Of a stretch of 64,000 bases of DNA, positions 31,490 to 43,806 are shown one piece after another. The stretch is from Leptidea sinapis (lineage: Eukaryota > Arthropoda > Insecta > Lepidoptera > Pieridae). The DNA lies in the NCBI RefSeq assembly GCF_905404315.1, contig NC_066296.1, positions 5,518,001 through 5,582,000 on the forward strand, written 5' to 3'. Position numbers and translations under genes: made by a program. A model generated the notes under the pieces. The model was not told where the DNA came from, searched no databases, and saw only the letters and a list, made by a program, of their open reading frames with translations. How positions within the stretch are numbered: the stretch's first letter is position 1; each line of letters opens with the position of its first letter.

Positions 31490-31625
31490 TAAATACATAC
31501 CAAAACATCCATGACTCGGAAACAAACGTCCATATTCATCATAATGTTAATGTTTGCACCTACTGGGATTCAAACCCGCGATCTTTGGCTCAGTAGGCAG
31601 GCTCACTAACCACTTGGCTATATCA
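31490..31625 (-). repeat. tRNA-derived SINE fragment (minus)
   Basis: The reverse complement carries gtttgaatcccagtaggtgc, then gatgaatatggacgtttgtt and cgagtcatggatg, matching the head and first body block of the SINE at 11815. The tail is missing. Confidence 0.7.
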
Positions 31626-31844
31626 ATCTAATAAGTTAAATAGTCTGTCCCATATTTCTTACAAGGATCTTGATTCCATCGATTATTTCTTACATTAATA
31701 TTGTTTTTGGACTTAAAAAGTTAAAATAAATACTTAATAGTTAAAAAAAACTAAAAAATACGCTTCCATATAAAACGAAACCCAACAGTAGAAAATAATT
31801 TTCTAAACAATTTGTTATTTTAAAAGTGATATCTCTCACTCTGG

Positions 31845-31940
31845 GATTAAATAAACAGTTGGTAAGAACACTCGGACCGAACCCGGAGAGGTCGCGTGTT
31901 TGAGTCCCGCATAGTTCATAAATTTTGGTTACAAATCTAA
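31845..31940 (+). repeat. tRNA-like SINE head
   Basis: Contains a B-box-like gaggtcgcgtgtttgagtcc. Without a clear cloverleaf I regard it as a SINE head and not a tRNA gene. Confidence 0.4.
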
Positions 31941-32136
31941 TTTTGTATAAAATAAATTTCAACAAACCTAAACTACAACTAGTGTGACCTATTTTATTTA
32001 TTTACATTTTTTGCCTTATGTACATCACAGCTATCGATATATACAGACAAAAAAGTTAAAAGTAAATACGTAGAACAACTCAATGATAATTACAAATATT
32101 CATAATAACAATATTGTAAAAAAAGGTACTAATTTA

Positions 32137-33140
32137 TTAAGGGTCCTGGGCTTGTATCCCGTATATGTGTAAGGTATACCAGAAGATCGCCTGCCGACCG
32201 ACCATGGTGAAAGCCGTATTGTATAGGCCCGTATAGTATACCGGATCCGAATTGTCTCCATTTTTGGATAAGTTGGCAAGGGGTGACTTCCATGACTCAG
32301 AGACTACGCCTTTTGAGCATGAGTTCCGGAATAGACGCGTTAGCACCGGCTCGGGGGCACACATTCTAAGCACAATTGGAGAAATGCTATCCGGCCCACT
32401 CAACTTCCTAATGTCTAACGAAAACAGAGCTCGCCGAACAGTTTTCTGTCTGAACTGTACTTCAGGCATAGAGCTCTGACACCGCGGGATGGTTGGCGGT
32501 GTTTTCCGTTATCGTGAAGTGTCGAGATGGAGGAAAAAAGAGTGCACAGAAGATCGGCTTTCTCTTTTGCCGTATGGGCCAGGGTGTCATTCCTCATCTT
32601 CAGCGGTGGCAGGGACGGCTGGTTAAAGTTACCAAGAGTAGTTTTCGGCAACAGCCAGAAATTGCATCCGATTTTGACGACGTGCTTCGATACGGCACAG
32701 GCGATTTGCCGTTTATAAAATCTGGAGGCACGGTTTTATTTCATCTTTAGAACTTTGCAGTTCGGGTCCGCCTGTTTTTTGCAATCAGATGCTGCTTTAA
32801 CTGACGTATCGAACCATGGCTGTGATCTGCCACCGATCAGTACTACAGATCTTGGTATAAAAATGTCCATGCCCTGTAGTATCACATCGGCTACTGCAAC
32901 GGCGCAGGCACTGGGATCATCCGAAGGGAAACAAACCTTGCCCCAAGGGTAGGATGCGAAAAAGGAACGCATCCTATCCCAATCTGCTGACTTATAGTGC
33001 CAAACGCGGCGGGTCGCTCGTGGTCTGCGACAAAGTCCTGGTAACTATCGGGATGTGTAGTCAGCAGAAGATCTAATAATATGGTCATCCACATCTGGTA
33101 GGTGCGTTGGCAACGCAACCAATTGGGACAGACCATACGC
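32137..33140 (-). pseudogene. Decayed LINE ORF2: endonuclease end and start of reverse transcriptase
   Basis: Minus-strand pieces in order (33140 to 32137) decode to LLDLLLTTHPDSYQ and DVILQGMDIFIPRSV (end of the endonuclease and linker), then NFNQPSLPPLKMRNDTLAHT, then KTVRRALFSLDIRKLSGPDS (fingers region of a Jockey/CR1-type reverse transcriptase). Frame changes and deletions separate the pieces, and the palm catalytic motif is absent because the copy ends first. The LINE-tail family J copies in this window look like the 3' end of the same type of element. Confidence 0.8.
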
Positions 33141-34138
33141 TAATGAAACATTATACACATATTTTAATAATATAAGTACCTTACTCAATTAAATATTATT
33201 TACCCTAATATGGCGATGAGTCATATCCTACTTATACAATTATTATAACAGCCTCTAGTCTTTCTTAACATATGAAGTTAGAACAAGTATTTATATCAAT
33301 AAATTACATATTATTTTATTATCATATTAAATAATCTGTTTCATGCTATCAACTCGTGCGAAACGAGCCTTAACCTAACTCATTGAAAAGCCTTCAGATA
33401 TTTATATAACAGAGTACCTACACCATGCTTAATAAACATTTATTTAACTGCAGAAGAAGGTTTAAAAGCGTACAACGATCGAAATGTTAGGTACCTACAT
33501 GGCTGCCTCTGTCCAACCATTAAGAGAATATTTGCATGTAATGTATGTCTCGCACGAAGTTCTTCCATGAGTTAAACAAATTATGTGACCGCTCGCTCAT
33601 TACTCTTATTTTCACATCACGTGAGGCGCATTCATCTTTTAAGCGTCGTGACCAAACTGTATACTGTGTTCAATGAAAACTTCGTTCTTTATGACGTATA
33701 ACCTATTCTAGTCTAGAAGCTGAGTACATACTTTTATAATATTATATATTTATTAAAGCCTATTACAATATAAACTATTACTAATTAATTTCCAATATTT
33801 TAAAGCCTCCCCCTGTTTCTTCACTTCGTCCTTATTGGTTGCTGTGCGGCTACATATCACTCCTTCGTAAATTACTAGATCGTCTCTCCATACCATAGTA
33901 CCAGGTCTACCTCTTCTTCTTTTGGCATTTTGTACAAAATTCTTAGCAATTTTATAGACTCTTCATTTTTGTTATGTAATATTTACTTCAGGTGTCCTAT
34001 GGTTGGTCCTAGAAATATCTTATGTTCCACCAACAATATGTTAAAATACTTTTATATATCGGGCCTGAAATAAGTATACCTAATGTAAAATTTAATAATA
34101 TTGATTTACATACTTGATCAATCACACATTTTAAGAAA
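33141..34138. other. Gene-free AT-rich DNA
   Basis: I see no coding region. The portion around 33800-34000 (cttcactcgtccttattgg-like, cgtctctccataccatagta) resembles an antisense LINE fragment but is too decayed to assign. Confidence 0.4.
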
Positions 34139-34176
34139 TATATTAGTAGAGAATACAAGTATTCTCTAATAATATA
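34139..34176. repeat. Near-perfect short hairpin
   Basis: tattagtagagaatac and gtattctctaataata pair with one mismatch around a 2-base loop. Confidence 0.8.
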
Positions 34177-34599
34177 TTTATAATTTAATTTAAGTAAGCA
34201 ATAATCCGTTTCTTTTTTTTCTTCTAAAGTTTTGTAAGAATTTTTTTTGTCCTCTTTTTTAACAGCTCACTTGATATCTATATTAGTGAGTGTACAATCT
34301 TACATGTTATAAATAACTACATAAATAAACTTTGGATGTGAATGAAAGATATTATGTAGCTCCAACACCAAACTGAATCCCCTGATTTATATAGTTATCA
34401 CTTCTACCATTAACCATATAAAGCTAAAGAATATTCGTGGATAAGTGAATTATTTCTACAACAACTCTTTGACTATATTATTGATAATTCCCAACACCAG
34501 CCGCTATAATGTCTCTTATATTATTATTCAGAATTTAATTAAAATTTAATGTTGGTATTTTCTACATATTGGCTACATACATGTTACTGGGTAATAAAA

Positions 34600-35400
34600 T
34601 ATTCAAATTCAGATATTTTTATTCAAAATAGGAAATAATATCACTTATTGAAAGTCAAAAACTACCACCCATTCGAAAAGGTATGCCTCAGATCTGAGAA
34701 GAACGGGCGCAAGAAACTCAGAGGGTTTTTTTTTATAAAAAATATGATTACAATGTAAAATCATTCAATAAAATTTATTATTGATATCAATAAGAAAGTC
34801 ATTTATGTTATAGTACTTTTACCACACAATCGTTTTTTTAACAATTCTTCTGAATTTCGTAATACTTTTGTTTTGAACATTTTCTGGGGTCTTGTTGTAA
34901 GAGCACATCGCCCCACAAAAGACTTACTAACTCGAGTAAACCGAGTAGTAGGCATTGTAAATTTACGTCTGTTCCTAGTGTTAACATTATGGTTATGACA
35001 GTTACCAGCAAATCCACTTTGAATTGTCTGAAATCTGTCAAATAAGTCTGACAGATATTATGACAGTTTAAGTTAAAATCATTCAATAAAATTTATTATT
35101 GATATCAATAAGAAAGTCATTTATGTTATAGTACTTTTACCACACAATCGTTTTTTTAACAATTCTTTTGAATTTCGTAATACTTTTGTTTTGAACATTT
35201 TCTGGGGTCTTGTTGTAAGAGCACATCGCCCCACAAAAGACTTACTAACTCGAGTAAACCATGTAGTAGGCATTATAAATTTACGTCTGTTCCTAGTGTT
35301 AACATTATGGTTATGACAGTTTCCAGCCAATCCACTTTGAATTGTCTGAAATCTGTCAAATAAGTCTGACAGATATTATGACAGTTTAATTTCTCAATTC
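34600..35400 (-). repeat. LINE 3' end with tandem ~316-bp duplication (minus)
   Basis: Antisense to the LINE C-terminus also seen at 58898-59470. The 3' tail (34600-34757) is followed by two head-to-tail copies of the last coding segment (about 34758-35074 and 35075-35390), nearly identical to each other. Both decode on the minus strand to NCHNHNVNTRNRRK-like and TRVSKSFVGRC residues. Low divergence between units indicates a recent local duplication. Confidence 0.8.
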
Positions 35401-36401
35401 TTTCAAAATTCTCTGAAAAGGTCACAAGGTCAAAACGTAAGCAAATACAAATGTACAAACACAGTTGCAATAACACTTGTTTTAATCCTTTAAAAAGTGT
35501 TTTATTTATAAATGAGTTCTTGAAGTACAATTTATGTTTATCTTATCACTAACATGAATGGGCTAGTATTCAAAGTACAGCTAATGCGCCCCATAACACG
35601 GTGTGGTTCCGCGTTATAGGGGTATTCCCTTATAGCTCGTTTATACGATGTCGTATAACGCGTTACATATAAATGATACATCACATTTTACTTTTCTCCC
35701 TGCAGTGGGCTTAAATCGAATATTTAGAAAAAACTATGTTATGAACGTTTTATTAAAATCAAACTAAACTAAGAAGAATATTTCAACATTAGATTTTTGC
35801 GTAAACGTTACATTTTTATTTTAGTTAACCCAAATTTCAACAGAGAAGATTGTCAAAAATTATCTAACACCTGGGATCCAATAATATCTAAATTAAAACC
35901 CATAAATACCAAAAAAGAAGAGGACACTGTCAGTAAATTTTGGTGAAAAACAATCTGTCTTTAGCAAATATCACCTCCGAGGGAATAAATGGCGCTCAAT
36001 TTCATCTTTGACTCATTTCATCTGCAGTCCCCCTGAGAACGGGATCTGCTAAGGTCTTGAAATGTAACTTTTACGAAAAAATCTAATGTTAAAACAGTTA
36101 CAATTACACGCATTGTAATCCTTTAAAAGTGTTTTATTTAAATGTGTTACACTCGCGCTAACCAAAGAAAATACTTAATAATGCAAAGTATGAATTAAAA
36201 AAAATATATTATATAAATTACTAGCTGTTCCCGCCCGCTTCGCTGGGTGAATTTTAAAAGGAAATAAACAATAGAAAAATAAGTAGCCATAAACCATCTA
36301 GGATAAATTTGACATCGAATGGTGGTCCGTTCATGTCGATACGATCAGTGGTTTAGGCGTGAAAGAGCCTCAAACAAAGACCATTTTCTTTACATATATA
36401 T
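35401..36401. other. Gene-free DNA
   Basis: No gene identified. The tail ctagctgttcccgcccgctt at about 36222 resembles the start of a family B/C-like repeat. Confidence 0.4.
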
Positions 36402-36590
36402 CTTCTTCTTCACAGTCGTTCCCTCATTGCTGAGGATCGTGACTCCGCTTATGTTTATCTACAGCTTTCCTCCATCTGTTTCGGTCTGTCGGGGTTGGTA
36501 AGTCTGCTCGGATATTTGGTCAGAGCAGCGTCGTGGGCTCCGGCCTCTTGGTCTCTCCCCTCTTCCCCTCAATTTTTTCGGTGTTGACAT
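36402..36590 (-). repeat. LINE 3' fragment (minus)
   Basis: Contains cgttccctcattgctgagga and gctttcctccatctgtttcg, the antisense of a LINE end related to 1056-1240 (cctcagtactgagg, aggaatagatggagagc). Confidence 0.5.
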
Positions 36591-36944
36591 ATACAGGGTG
36601 TCCCAAAGTTATGGGACATGAAGGGAAAGTACCTTAAATATCGAAGATAGGCTATTTTACTCAAAGAAGACTTTATGCTATTTTTAAAAGTTAGTAATTC
36701 TGCATTCAAAGATTTTCTTAAAAATTACTTGCCTCGTCTGGGAATCGAACCGACTTAAATGTAAAAAAAAACAACCCTACTTTTATGATGCCAATCGAAA
36801 GAGTGGCCAAAACTAATAACTATTCTCAAGTAACATAGTATTTTAAAAGAAAGTAGTCAATTAAGTGGGTATCTTTTTGTAAATTAATTAATTAAATGCT
36901 CAAAATGTGATCTCTTGATGTGATAACTTTGGGACAACCTGTAT
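36591..36944. mobile_element. MITE with ~20-bp TIRs (acagggtgtcccaaagtt)
   Basis: 354 bp without an ORF. The left end atacagggtgtcccaaagtt and the right end aactttgggacaacctgtat are inverted repeats with two mismatches. TA-rich flanks fit TA-target elements such as Tc1/mariner relatives, but the exact target duplication is ambiguous. Confidence 0.75.
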
Positions 36945-37504
36945 ATAGATAGAGATAAATTTCACAGTACAAAAATAATTATGTACGAAATCACCACGTT
37001 ATATGGCGAAAATACCGGTATCGGCAATGACGGTATAGAACGTCTTTGGTACTGCTTATAATTCTATATGTTTTATCAACACAGACTAAAATATCCGTCA
37101 CGGATAGTCTGTCGTCTGCGATAGGTCTATGAATGTGTGAATTGATTTAGATGACATCATGCATAAAAAAGCTGTCTCCGGGATGCAGCATCTGATGGTA
37201 GCAGTAGATAACATCACCGAAAAGATGATGGCTGCTAGACCTTAGTCTCCTTCAAGAAACACTGGACACAGTTCACATTCACAATATTCATTTATTTGCT
37301 ATTATGTAAGGTGGTACAAATTTGGTCTTAACGTATCTCCTATTTTGCCGTTGCCAAACGCATGCAAACTTGGTCTTGGCAGGCAACGCTCTTGTAATTG
37401 GTGTGGCCTTTTGGTGTTGCAGGAGGACGCGGGCGGCGGTAATTACTACAAATGCAATTGCTCATTAACTGTCCTCCTTGTGCATACAAGATAACATATA
37501 TCTA

Positions 37505-37885
37505 TATATATAAAAATGAATTGCTGTTCGTTAGTCTTGCTAAAACTCGAGAACGGCTGGACCGATTTGGCTAATTTTGGTCTTGAATTATTTGTGGAAG
37601 TCCAGAGAAGGTTTAAAAGGTGAATAAATAGGAAAATGCTGCTAAAATAAACAAAAACAACAAATTTGTTTTTCCTTTGATGTGTCCATACATAATTTAT
37701 ATGAGAGAATTTATTGACGCACGGTTTGACAGTTCTGCTGTGAAACAATTTCATTACGACAGCAGGGTGCATATTTTACGAAGTAATTTTTGATGTTATG
37801 ATATATTACGAGTATTGACAAATTCATATAAAAACATTATTTTATTTATTATATACAGAACAACGTCTATCGGGTCAGCTAGTAT
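37505..37885 (-). repeat. Dispersed repeat family B copy (minus)
   Basis: A full-length antisense copy from the tatatatata tail to the 5' end agctgacccgatagacgttg. It is similar to the copies at 46880 and 62655. Confidence 0.85.
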
Positions 37886-38812
37886 TTAATAATATAGGCA
37901 TAATGTGGAGGTTCCTTTACGACAAAAATATAAACTAGGGAAAGTCTTGTTTACTTACATAACCATTAGTTTTTTTTTATTGACATTACATAGTTATTGT
38001 TGTTACATATAACGTAAGGAAAACGAAGGGCCTCGCCTGTCAAGGGTGAGGTCCGAGGAAGGTTGGTTGAAGGTGATCAGGCAGGCGGTGACGTTCGTAC
38101 CGTCACGTATCTAATGCATATATCTGTCTATCTTAGAACATTTACAGCCGCTTTCAATAACGTATCTCTAGTTACGGATAGATTGCTATCACCGTTTAGT
38201 GACAAGATCTTATCTATAGAAATTTATGTCCAATATAGTTTTTTATTAGTTATAGTCCAATGCTATCTGTCGATAGGTTATTGAAATGTAAGTAAGCGCA
38301 AAAGGGTAGATTTTTCTACCTCTAGTAAGTTAAACTAAGGATAGATAGGTTAACGAAAACGCCGTTAAACGTCTATACCAGTGTTTCACAACCTTTTTTA
38401 TGCCCATATATATAATTTTTAAACTTTAAAACCTGTTTTGTTCCCTTAATAATATGAATAAATGATAAGTTTTAGGAAGAAATCACTGTAAATTGTTATC
38501 AAAACATCGTAAGTTAAATTTCAAAGCATATAATGAGAAAATGAAATTCAAAATAATTAGAATATTGTTTTTTTTCTATATTATTCATTTAGTTTGCGTT
38601 CCTTGCGCTTGATGTTTGCTGCACTTAAGATTTTCTATAAGGTTCCAATTTACATAGCTTTAATCTCAAGTCTCCGCGTAGTGTTATATCAAGTCTTTTT
38701 TTTATCAGTAGATCATTTACAGCACTAAATCCACATTCAGCTAAATATGAAGATGGAAACGGTGAAAGTTATTACAATTTATCTATAATTAAAAAAATAT
38801 ATAACAAAACAA
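37886..38812. other. Gene-free DNA
   Basis: No gene supported. A 73-residue ORF at 38063-38284 has no domain or coding context. Confidence 0.4.
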
Positions 38813-39343
38813 CCGCACGGCTTAAGCTGAGATGTATAGAGCCTACTTAGACTTTGCTAAGATATTACTTATATAAAACTCAGCTGGTGTAAGCTAGTAA
38901 TACCAGTGGGAGGCTCCTTTGCACCGGATGCCGGCTACATTATGGGAACCACAACGGCGCGTATTTCTGCCGTGGATTATTGTATTCCAGTCTGAAGGGC
39001 GCTGTAGCTAGTAAAATTACTGGGCAAATGAGACTTAACATCTTATGTCTCAAGGAGACAAGCGCAGTTATTGTAGTGCCGCTCAGAAATTTTTGGGGTT
39101 TTTTTTTTAATCCTCAGTGGAACTGCCTTGTAATGGGCAGGGCGTAAAAATTACCATCAGCTCAAGGTCCTGCTCGTCTCGTCCCTTACTGTCATAAAAA
39201 AAAGCTTAATTTAATCTTTGATTTCGTTTTTGTAGTCATTTGACAGCTGAAATAATGCTGAGCTTAAGAATTGCCCAATGCAAAAGTCTAGTCTGAACAA
39301 ATTCTAAGGACGTTCTATAAATCTCAGCCTTAGAATAAGCGGT
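38813..39343. mobile_element. MITE family G split by a family A insertion
   Basis: The two outer parts (38813-38900 and about 39211-39343) together match the uninterrupted element at 45842-46072: ends ccgcacggcttaagctgaga and tctcagccttagaataagcg, interior gaaataatgctgagcttaa. Between them sits a plus-strand family A copy (38902-39205) beginning ccagtgggaggctcctttgc and ending cataaaaaaaa. Family A therefore inserted after family G. Confidence 0.8.
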
Positions 39344-39691
39344 CAAAGTGTACTCTACTGAAGAATCGGCCCACACTGATCCCCTGGTTAATCAATTCGA
39401 AACGAGTTTCGCTTCTACACGAGGCATCCTCAAGAGATCTTGACTCGCCGAACTCTGGAACGAGAGTGAGTGATTATAATTATTAAAAGACGTTTAACTG
39501 TGTTTTTACATTATTTTTTGCGTAAAATTTACATTTTTATTATTATTTTAGTCAACCCGACGTTTCGAACTACTCAGAGCACTTTTTCCGGGGAACTGTA
39601 TGTAAAAATGTAAAAACATATCACAACATGCAATGTACAAACATTGTTATAATTACACGCGTTTGATGAATGAAAACTACATGATATGCAA

Positions 39692-39965
39692 TTAATTAGA
39701 ATAGAATAGAAACACTTTATTAGCAATAAAATGCACACCTTCCTTTACACATTAATCTTAAAATTATAAATTAAATAGTAAAAAGTAACAAAAATTATTA
39801 AAATATAAAAAAAACATATATAAGAACTGTGCGGCGAGTGATTCCCTGCTAAAAGGAGCTGACTCAGTATATTGTTGGTCAGTGCAGAAGACACCAACAC
39901 AACACTGGTTTTCAGCAGCCCCTCGTGACATTTGGAGTAGACAGTTGTTGTATTCTTCCCCTTGT
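39692..39965 (-). repeat. LINE 3' end, antisense
   Basis: Starts (plus strand) with tagaatagaatagaaacact followed by T/A runs, typical of a reversed LINE 3' tail. The following sequence has cagcagcccctcgtgacatt. No intact ORF. Confidence 0.4.
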
Positions 39966-40149
39966 ATTTTTTTTTGTTGTCAAAGGGAATTAATGAATAT
40001 CATAATATGTTGATTTTGCTTTATGTTGAAAATTTATAAGTAATTAGAGTTATGAAATATAATTATAAATAAATTATTGTAATTAATACTAAATCATATT
40101 ATAATTTATAAGTAAATATATATTATCTAATGTAAAACAAACTATGTAT

Positions 40150-40470
40150 ATATTTTTTTATGGAAATAAGGGACGAGACGAGCCAGACGTTCAGCTGATG
40201 ATAATTGATACGCCTTGCCCATTACAATGCAGTGCCTCTCAGGATTCTTGAAAGATCCAAAAGTTCTGAGTGGCACTACAAATGCACACGTCACCTTGAG
40301 ACATAAGTTGTTAAGTCTCATTTGCCCAGTAATTTCACTAGCTACGGCGCCCTTCAGACCGAAATACAGTAATGCTTACTCAATACACATTACTGCTTCA
40401 CGGCAGAAATAGGCGCCGTTGTGGTACCCATAATCTAGCCGGCATCCTGTGCAAATGCCTCCCACTGGTA
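40150..40470 (-). repeat. SINE-like family A copy (minus)
   Basis: Near full-length antisense copy from gaaataagggacgagacgag to gcctcccactggta, with a short internal extra segment near the acacattactgc block. Confidence 0.85.
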
Positions 40471-42293
40471 AATCTTTGACTTTGTTGTAAAAAACAGTTG
40501 TATAAAACGGTCTTAAGATCACAGTGAACAGTCATGTAGATATTAATTTAACTTATGAAGGTTCGTTCATAAGTTCCGATCCCCACGTGACTTCAATTAA
40601 CGGTGTCTTGTGGTGGGTAAGTGGTTCACATTGAACCTCGTGCTTCCTCGCCTATCGGCTATCACGCACGACGCTCGACGAAGCAATGGCCTTAAGTACT
40701 TGAATTACCTACCTATGACATTATTAAAGGTACCTACTCTATGCCTATGACGATTTCTTTATCTAGACTACGGAGAGAAGAGGCAAGGAAAATCATCATG
40801 AAAAAAGTGTCCGTCTAAATATATTAAATAACGGGGACGCCACAGCAGCATCAGTGTAAATCTTTAAACTCTAGCTACACGTTTTCTCATAATAACTCTT
40901 TAAGGTTATGTTTACTACATTATTTTGTACAACGTAAGTTAATTTTCACTATTTAACTACTTTAGTCGACAATAATATTAAAATGTTTATCTCAGCATAC
41001 TTCAATTCGTTTATAATTACAATATTCGCTACAATCACAAAATATTTCATACCATACCCTGTGCCTACACCCAGTAACGGATTAAGCTTACGCGGGGCCC
41101 TTAGAAAATTCTTTCAAGGAGCCCTTGGTATATATACTGGAAATAGTCAGTTACCGAGTGTGGGTTGTATCAGTAGGAAAAGTTGTAAAGTTTCACGTTT
41201 TTGCCACATCAAGAAATTGAATATCTTAATAAGTTTCTCTCAAAAAATTAGGCTCATACAGAGATGAGTGAAACATGCGGGTTTCCTTTTTGCGCGGGGA
41301 CCGAAGCAATTGCTACACTTGCTATATGGCTAATCCGGCACTGGCTACACCAGGTTTTTGAACTGTTATGTACTACATAAGCTGGACACTTTCAACTTTT
41401 ATCCCTTATGAGATGATACTCCTTGCCTCTACCCTCCATAATCTGGACAATGCATTGAGAATCGCGTCATAAAATAATACAAGGAAATTGAGTTCATGCA
41501 TTTATTGTAAAATAAAAATGTAATAATTAACATTTGTATAGAAGACGCTATTAAAGTTATGATTAAATAAACATAAAAAAGCATTTGATAATAATACCAT
41601 AAGTACCTATAGGTACATTCTTGATATATATTATGATGTCATCTTGAAAATGTATGCTCTTTATAAAATAGCCACAATAGCGGGAGCCAGACCTACGACG
41701 ACCACGACCTACTGCCCGTGGTTCAATCCACGCCCAAAGCACTCGTACATTACGAGTGCGTTCAATAAATAGTGAGAGTTAGGTATAAACTCCTTGGAAC
41801 CAAAACAACTAAATACTGGCTTTTAATGCTGAAATTTTGATTAGATAAAAAAAATAGAAAACCTTAGCTATTTTACAAATGGAATTATGGAAGTCTTTTA
41901 AGTGCAGACTAATTTATTTTTTGGTTCTTTTGTTTTCAGGTTATCGAAGTGTGCTGTCGAAAATGGATAAAATTTCATATTAAGCAACAAACAAAGTAAT
42001 CAAGATTGACAACAAACTTTACTGCACGTTGGTGCCTCGCATTTAAATGTGGAAGAACATTCACCAAAGGTGACCCTCCTCAACAATCCTAACAATGCTA
42101 GTGACCCAACGAATTCTAAAAATAAAGTATATTTTATAGCCGAAGAAACAAAGATTTCAACTGGTAGTGTGTAAAGCATTTTACACGTTTGCTTAGGGAT
42201 GAATAAAAGTTACCGTGTTCATAGTTCCCAAAATGATTATCGATGCACAAAACAAATAACTAACTGACATTTCTATGCACTGTTCCAAAAAGC
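40471..42293. other. Gene-free DNA
   Basis: I see no exon-like ORF or defined repeat. The 94-residue ORF at 40983-41267 has no domain. Around 41715 a B-box-like fragment (gtggttcaatccacgcc) may be a SINE remnant. Confidence 0.4.
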
Positions 42294-42615
42294 AGGCTAG
42301 CGAAACTCTCTAAATAAAGATTCACTCGATTGTATGAAACATGCATATTTTGTCTACTGTAGTCCAATGATTGACATATTGATAGATGACGGCTATTATC
42401 TTATAAAAAAAAGTAGATAGCTGAAATCCAAGACGTTGCAACTGTTCGCTTTCAAACTTAGCCGGATTATACTTTCTCGCCAATCGCGATACTGTAATTA
42501 CTTCTATTTCAAACATAAGTCAAATGACTGCACGTTTCATACTCAACTAAATCTCAATTTTTACTTATGCAGTCCCGCCACTTAGTACGTAGTATTTACA
42601 TCCTCTTTGCCATAA
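42294..42615. repeat. Dispersed repeat family F
   Basis: Aligns with 15686-16030. It contains an extra segment cattattttgtctactgtag-like near the left that the other copy lacks. Confidence 0.6.
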
Positions 42616-43329
42616 AAACCTGAACATTTCTTAGCTTGATTGATATATAGATATTGATGATAGCCATGGATGAGACGTGGCTTCACAAATTATGAACCAG
42701 AAACAAGATTAGGTACAGGAAGAGACGATCATCTCCCTTAAAAAAATTAAGAATAAAGATCTCCCTAAGAAATTTTATCTCTCTTTTCTAGGATAGTATC
42801 GATAATTGAGCAACCTATGTAATATTGTTTTCGAATTCATATGTTTGTTTAATTGAAAACATTGTAAGGTGTGCAATAACCTTGTTACTCCTCTGGTGAT
42901 ACTAGAGAGTATGGGTTGCAGCGATTACATACCAGACTATATTATCAGTTATCACAAACACCTTTTTTACTTAGTTACCTACAGTTTAGAATTTTAAATT
43001 AAGAAAATGAGATTATTCCTCTAAAATATGAGACTAGTTTACACTCGCGTACTTGATACTTATCGTTATTCAATGGCTAAATTGAATAGTATCTTTATAA
43101 ATTGCAGCCTAAAGGTCGGAACGGCGGCGCTGCGCATCGCTTCACGTCGCTAGACGGTACCTACCGCACTACAACTGCAGTAAGCGGCACCCCGCGTAAT
43201 TTTTGTAGCACTTCGCGTGCGAGCAACATTACAAGATGGGTGATAGTGACGAGAATTTGGCCATTATTTCTTTATTGTGCGCAGAAGAAGAAATTATTAA
43301 GGGAAGCCAAAAAAAATTTACCTGTCAAA

Positions 43330-43435
43330 TAAACTTTATTCAATTAGGCTTCAACTAAGCGCTTTTGATTCGTCACTATAAATTGTTCTTTTAAATTACT
43401 GAACCTACCATAATGTTCGGAAAAAGTAGAGCTTG
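43330..43435 (-). repeat. LINE tail family K fragment
   Basis: Contains tttattcaattaggcttcaa and aagcgcttttgattcgtcac, antisense 3' tail of the same family as 10262-10425. Confidence 0.6.
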
Positions 43436-43755
43436 TCTATGTTTTGTGTCGAAAATAACAAATGTAATTTTGCAGTTATAGGTATAGCCTAAATACAAAA
43501 AAATAAACATAGTGCTATGTTTTTTTCAATGTACCGTAAAATATATTACAGTATTAGATATGTTGTACATCAACCTAAATAATTATTCTCATAATTATAC
43601 TAATACCTAGAAAAATGCTGTTTTCTCCTGTGGTCAATATATTTTAATGTACTCTGTGGCTGTATTGTCATTTTGACAGTGACACTAATGTTTCTCGAAT
43701 TAAATTTTTTAGAATGATTATATTATAAAATAATAAACTATAAAGACCGAAACCT

Positions 43756-43762
43756 TATAAAA
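43756..43762 (+). promoter_or_regulatory. TATA-like box of the RPP40-like gene
   Basis: TATAAAA 45 bases upstream of the chosen ATG (43807), which would leave a 5' leader of only about 15-25 bases. Positional inference. Confidence 0.4.
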
Positions 43763-43806
43763 AGCACTGGACGTTGAGAGTACAGAACTGCATAAAGCCA
43801 TTTAAA

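Noticed and set aside
43102..43332. 76-residue ORF as an upstream exon of the RPP40-like gene
   Set aside because: GC-rich start looks like part of a repeat, runs into a LINE tail K fragment and has no homology I recognise.
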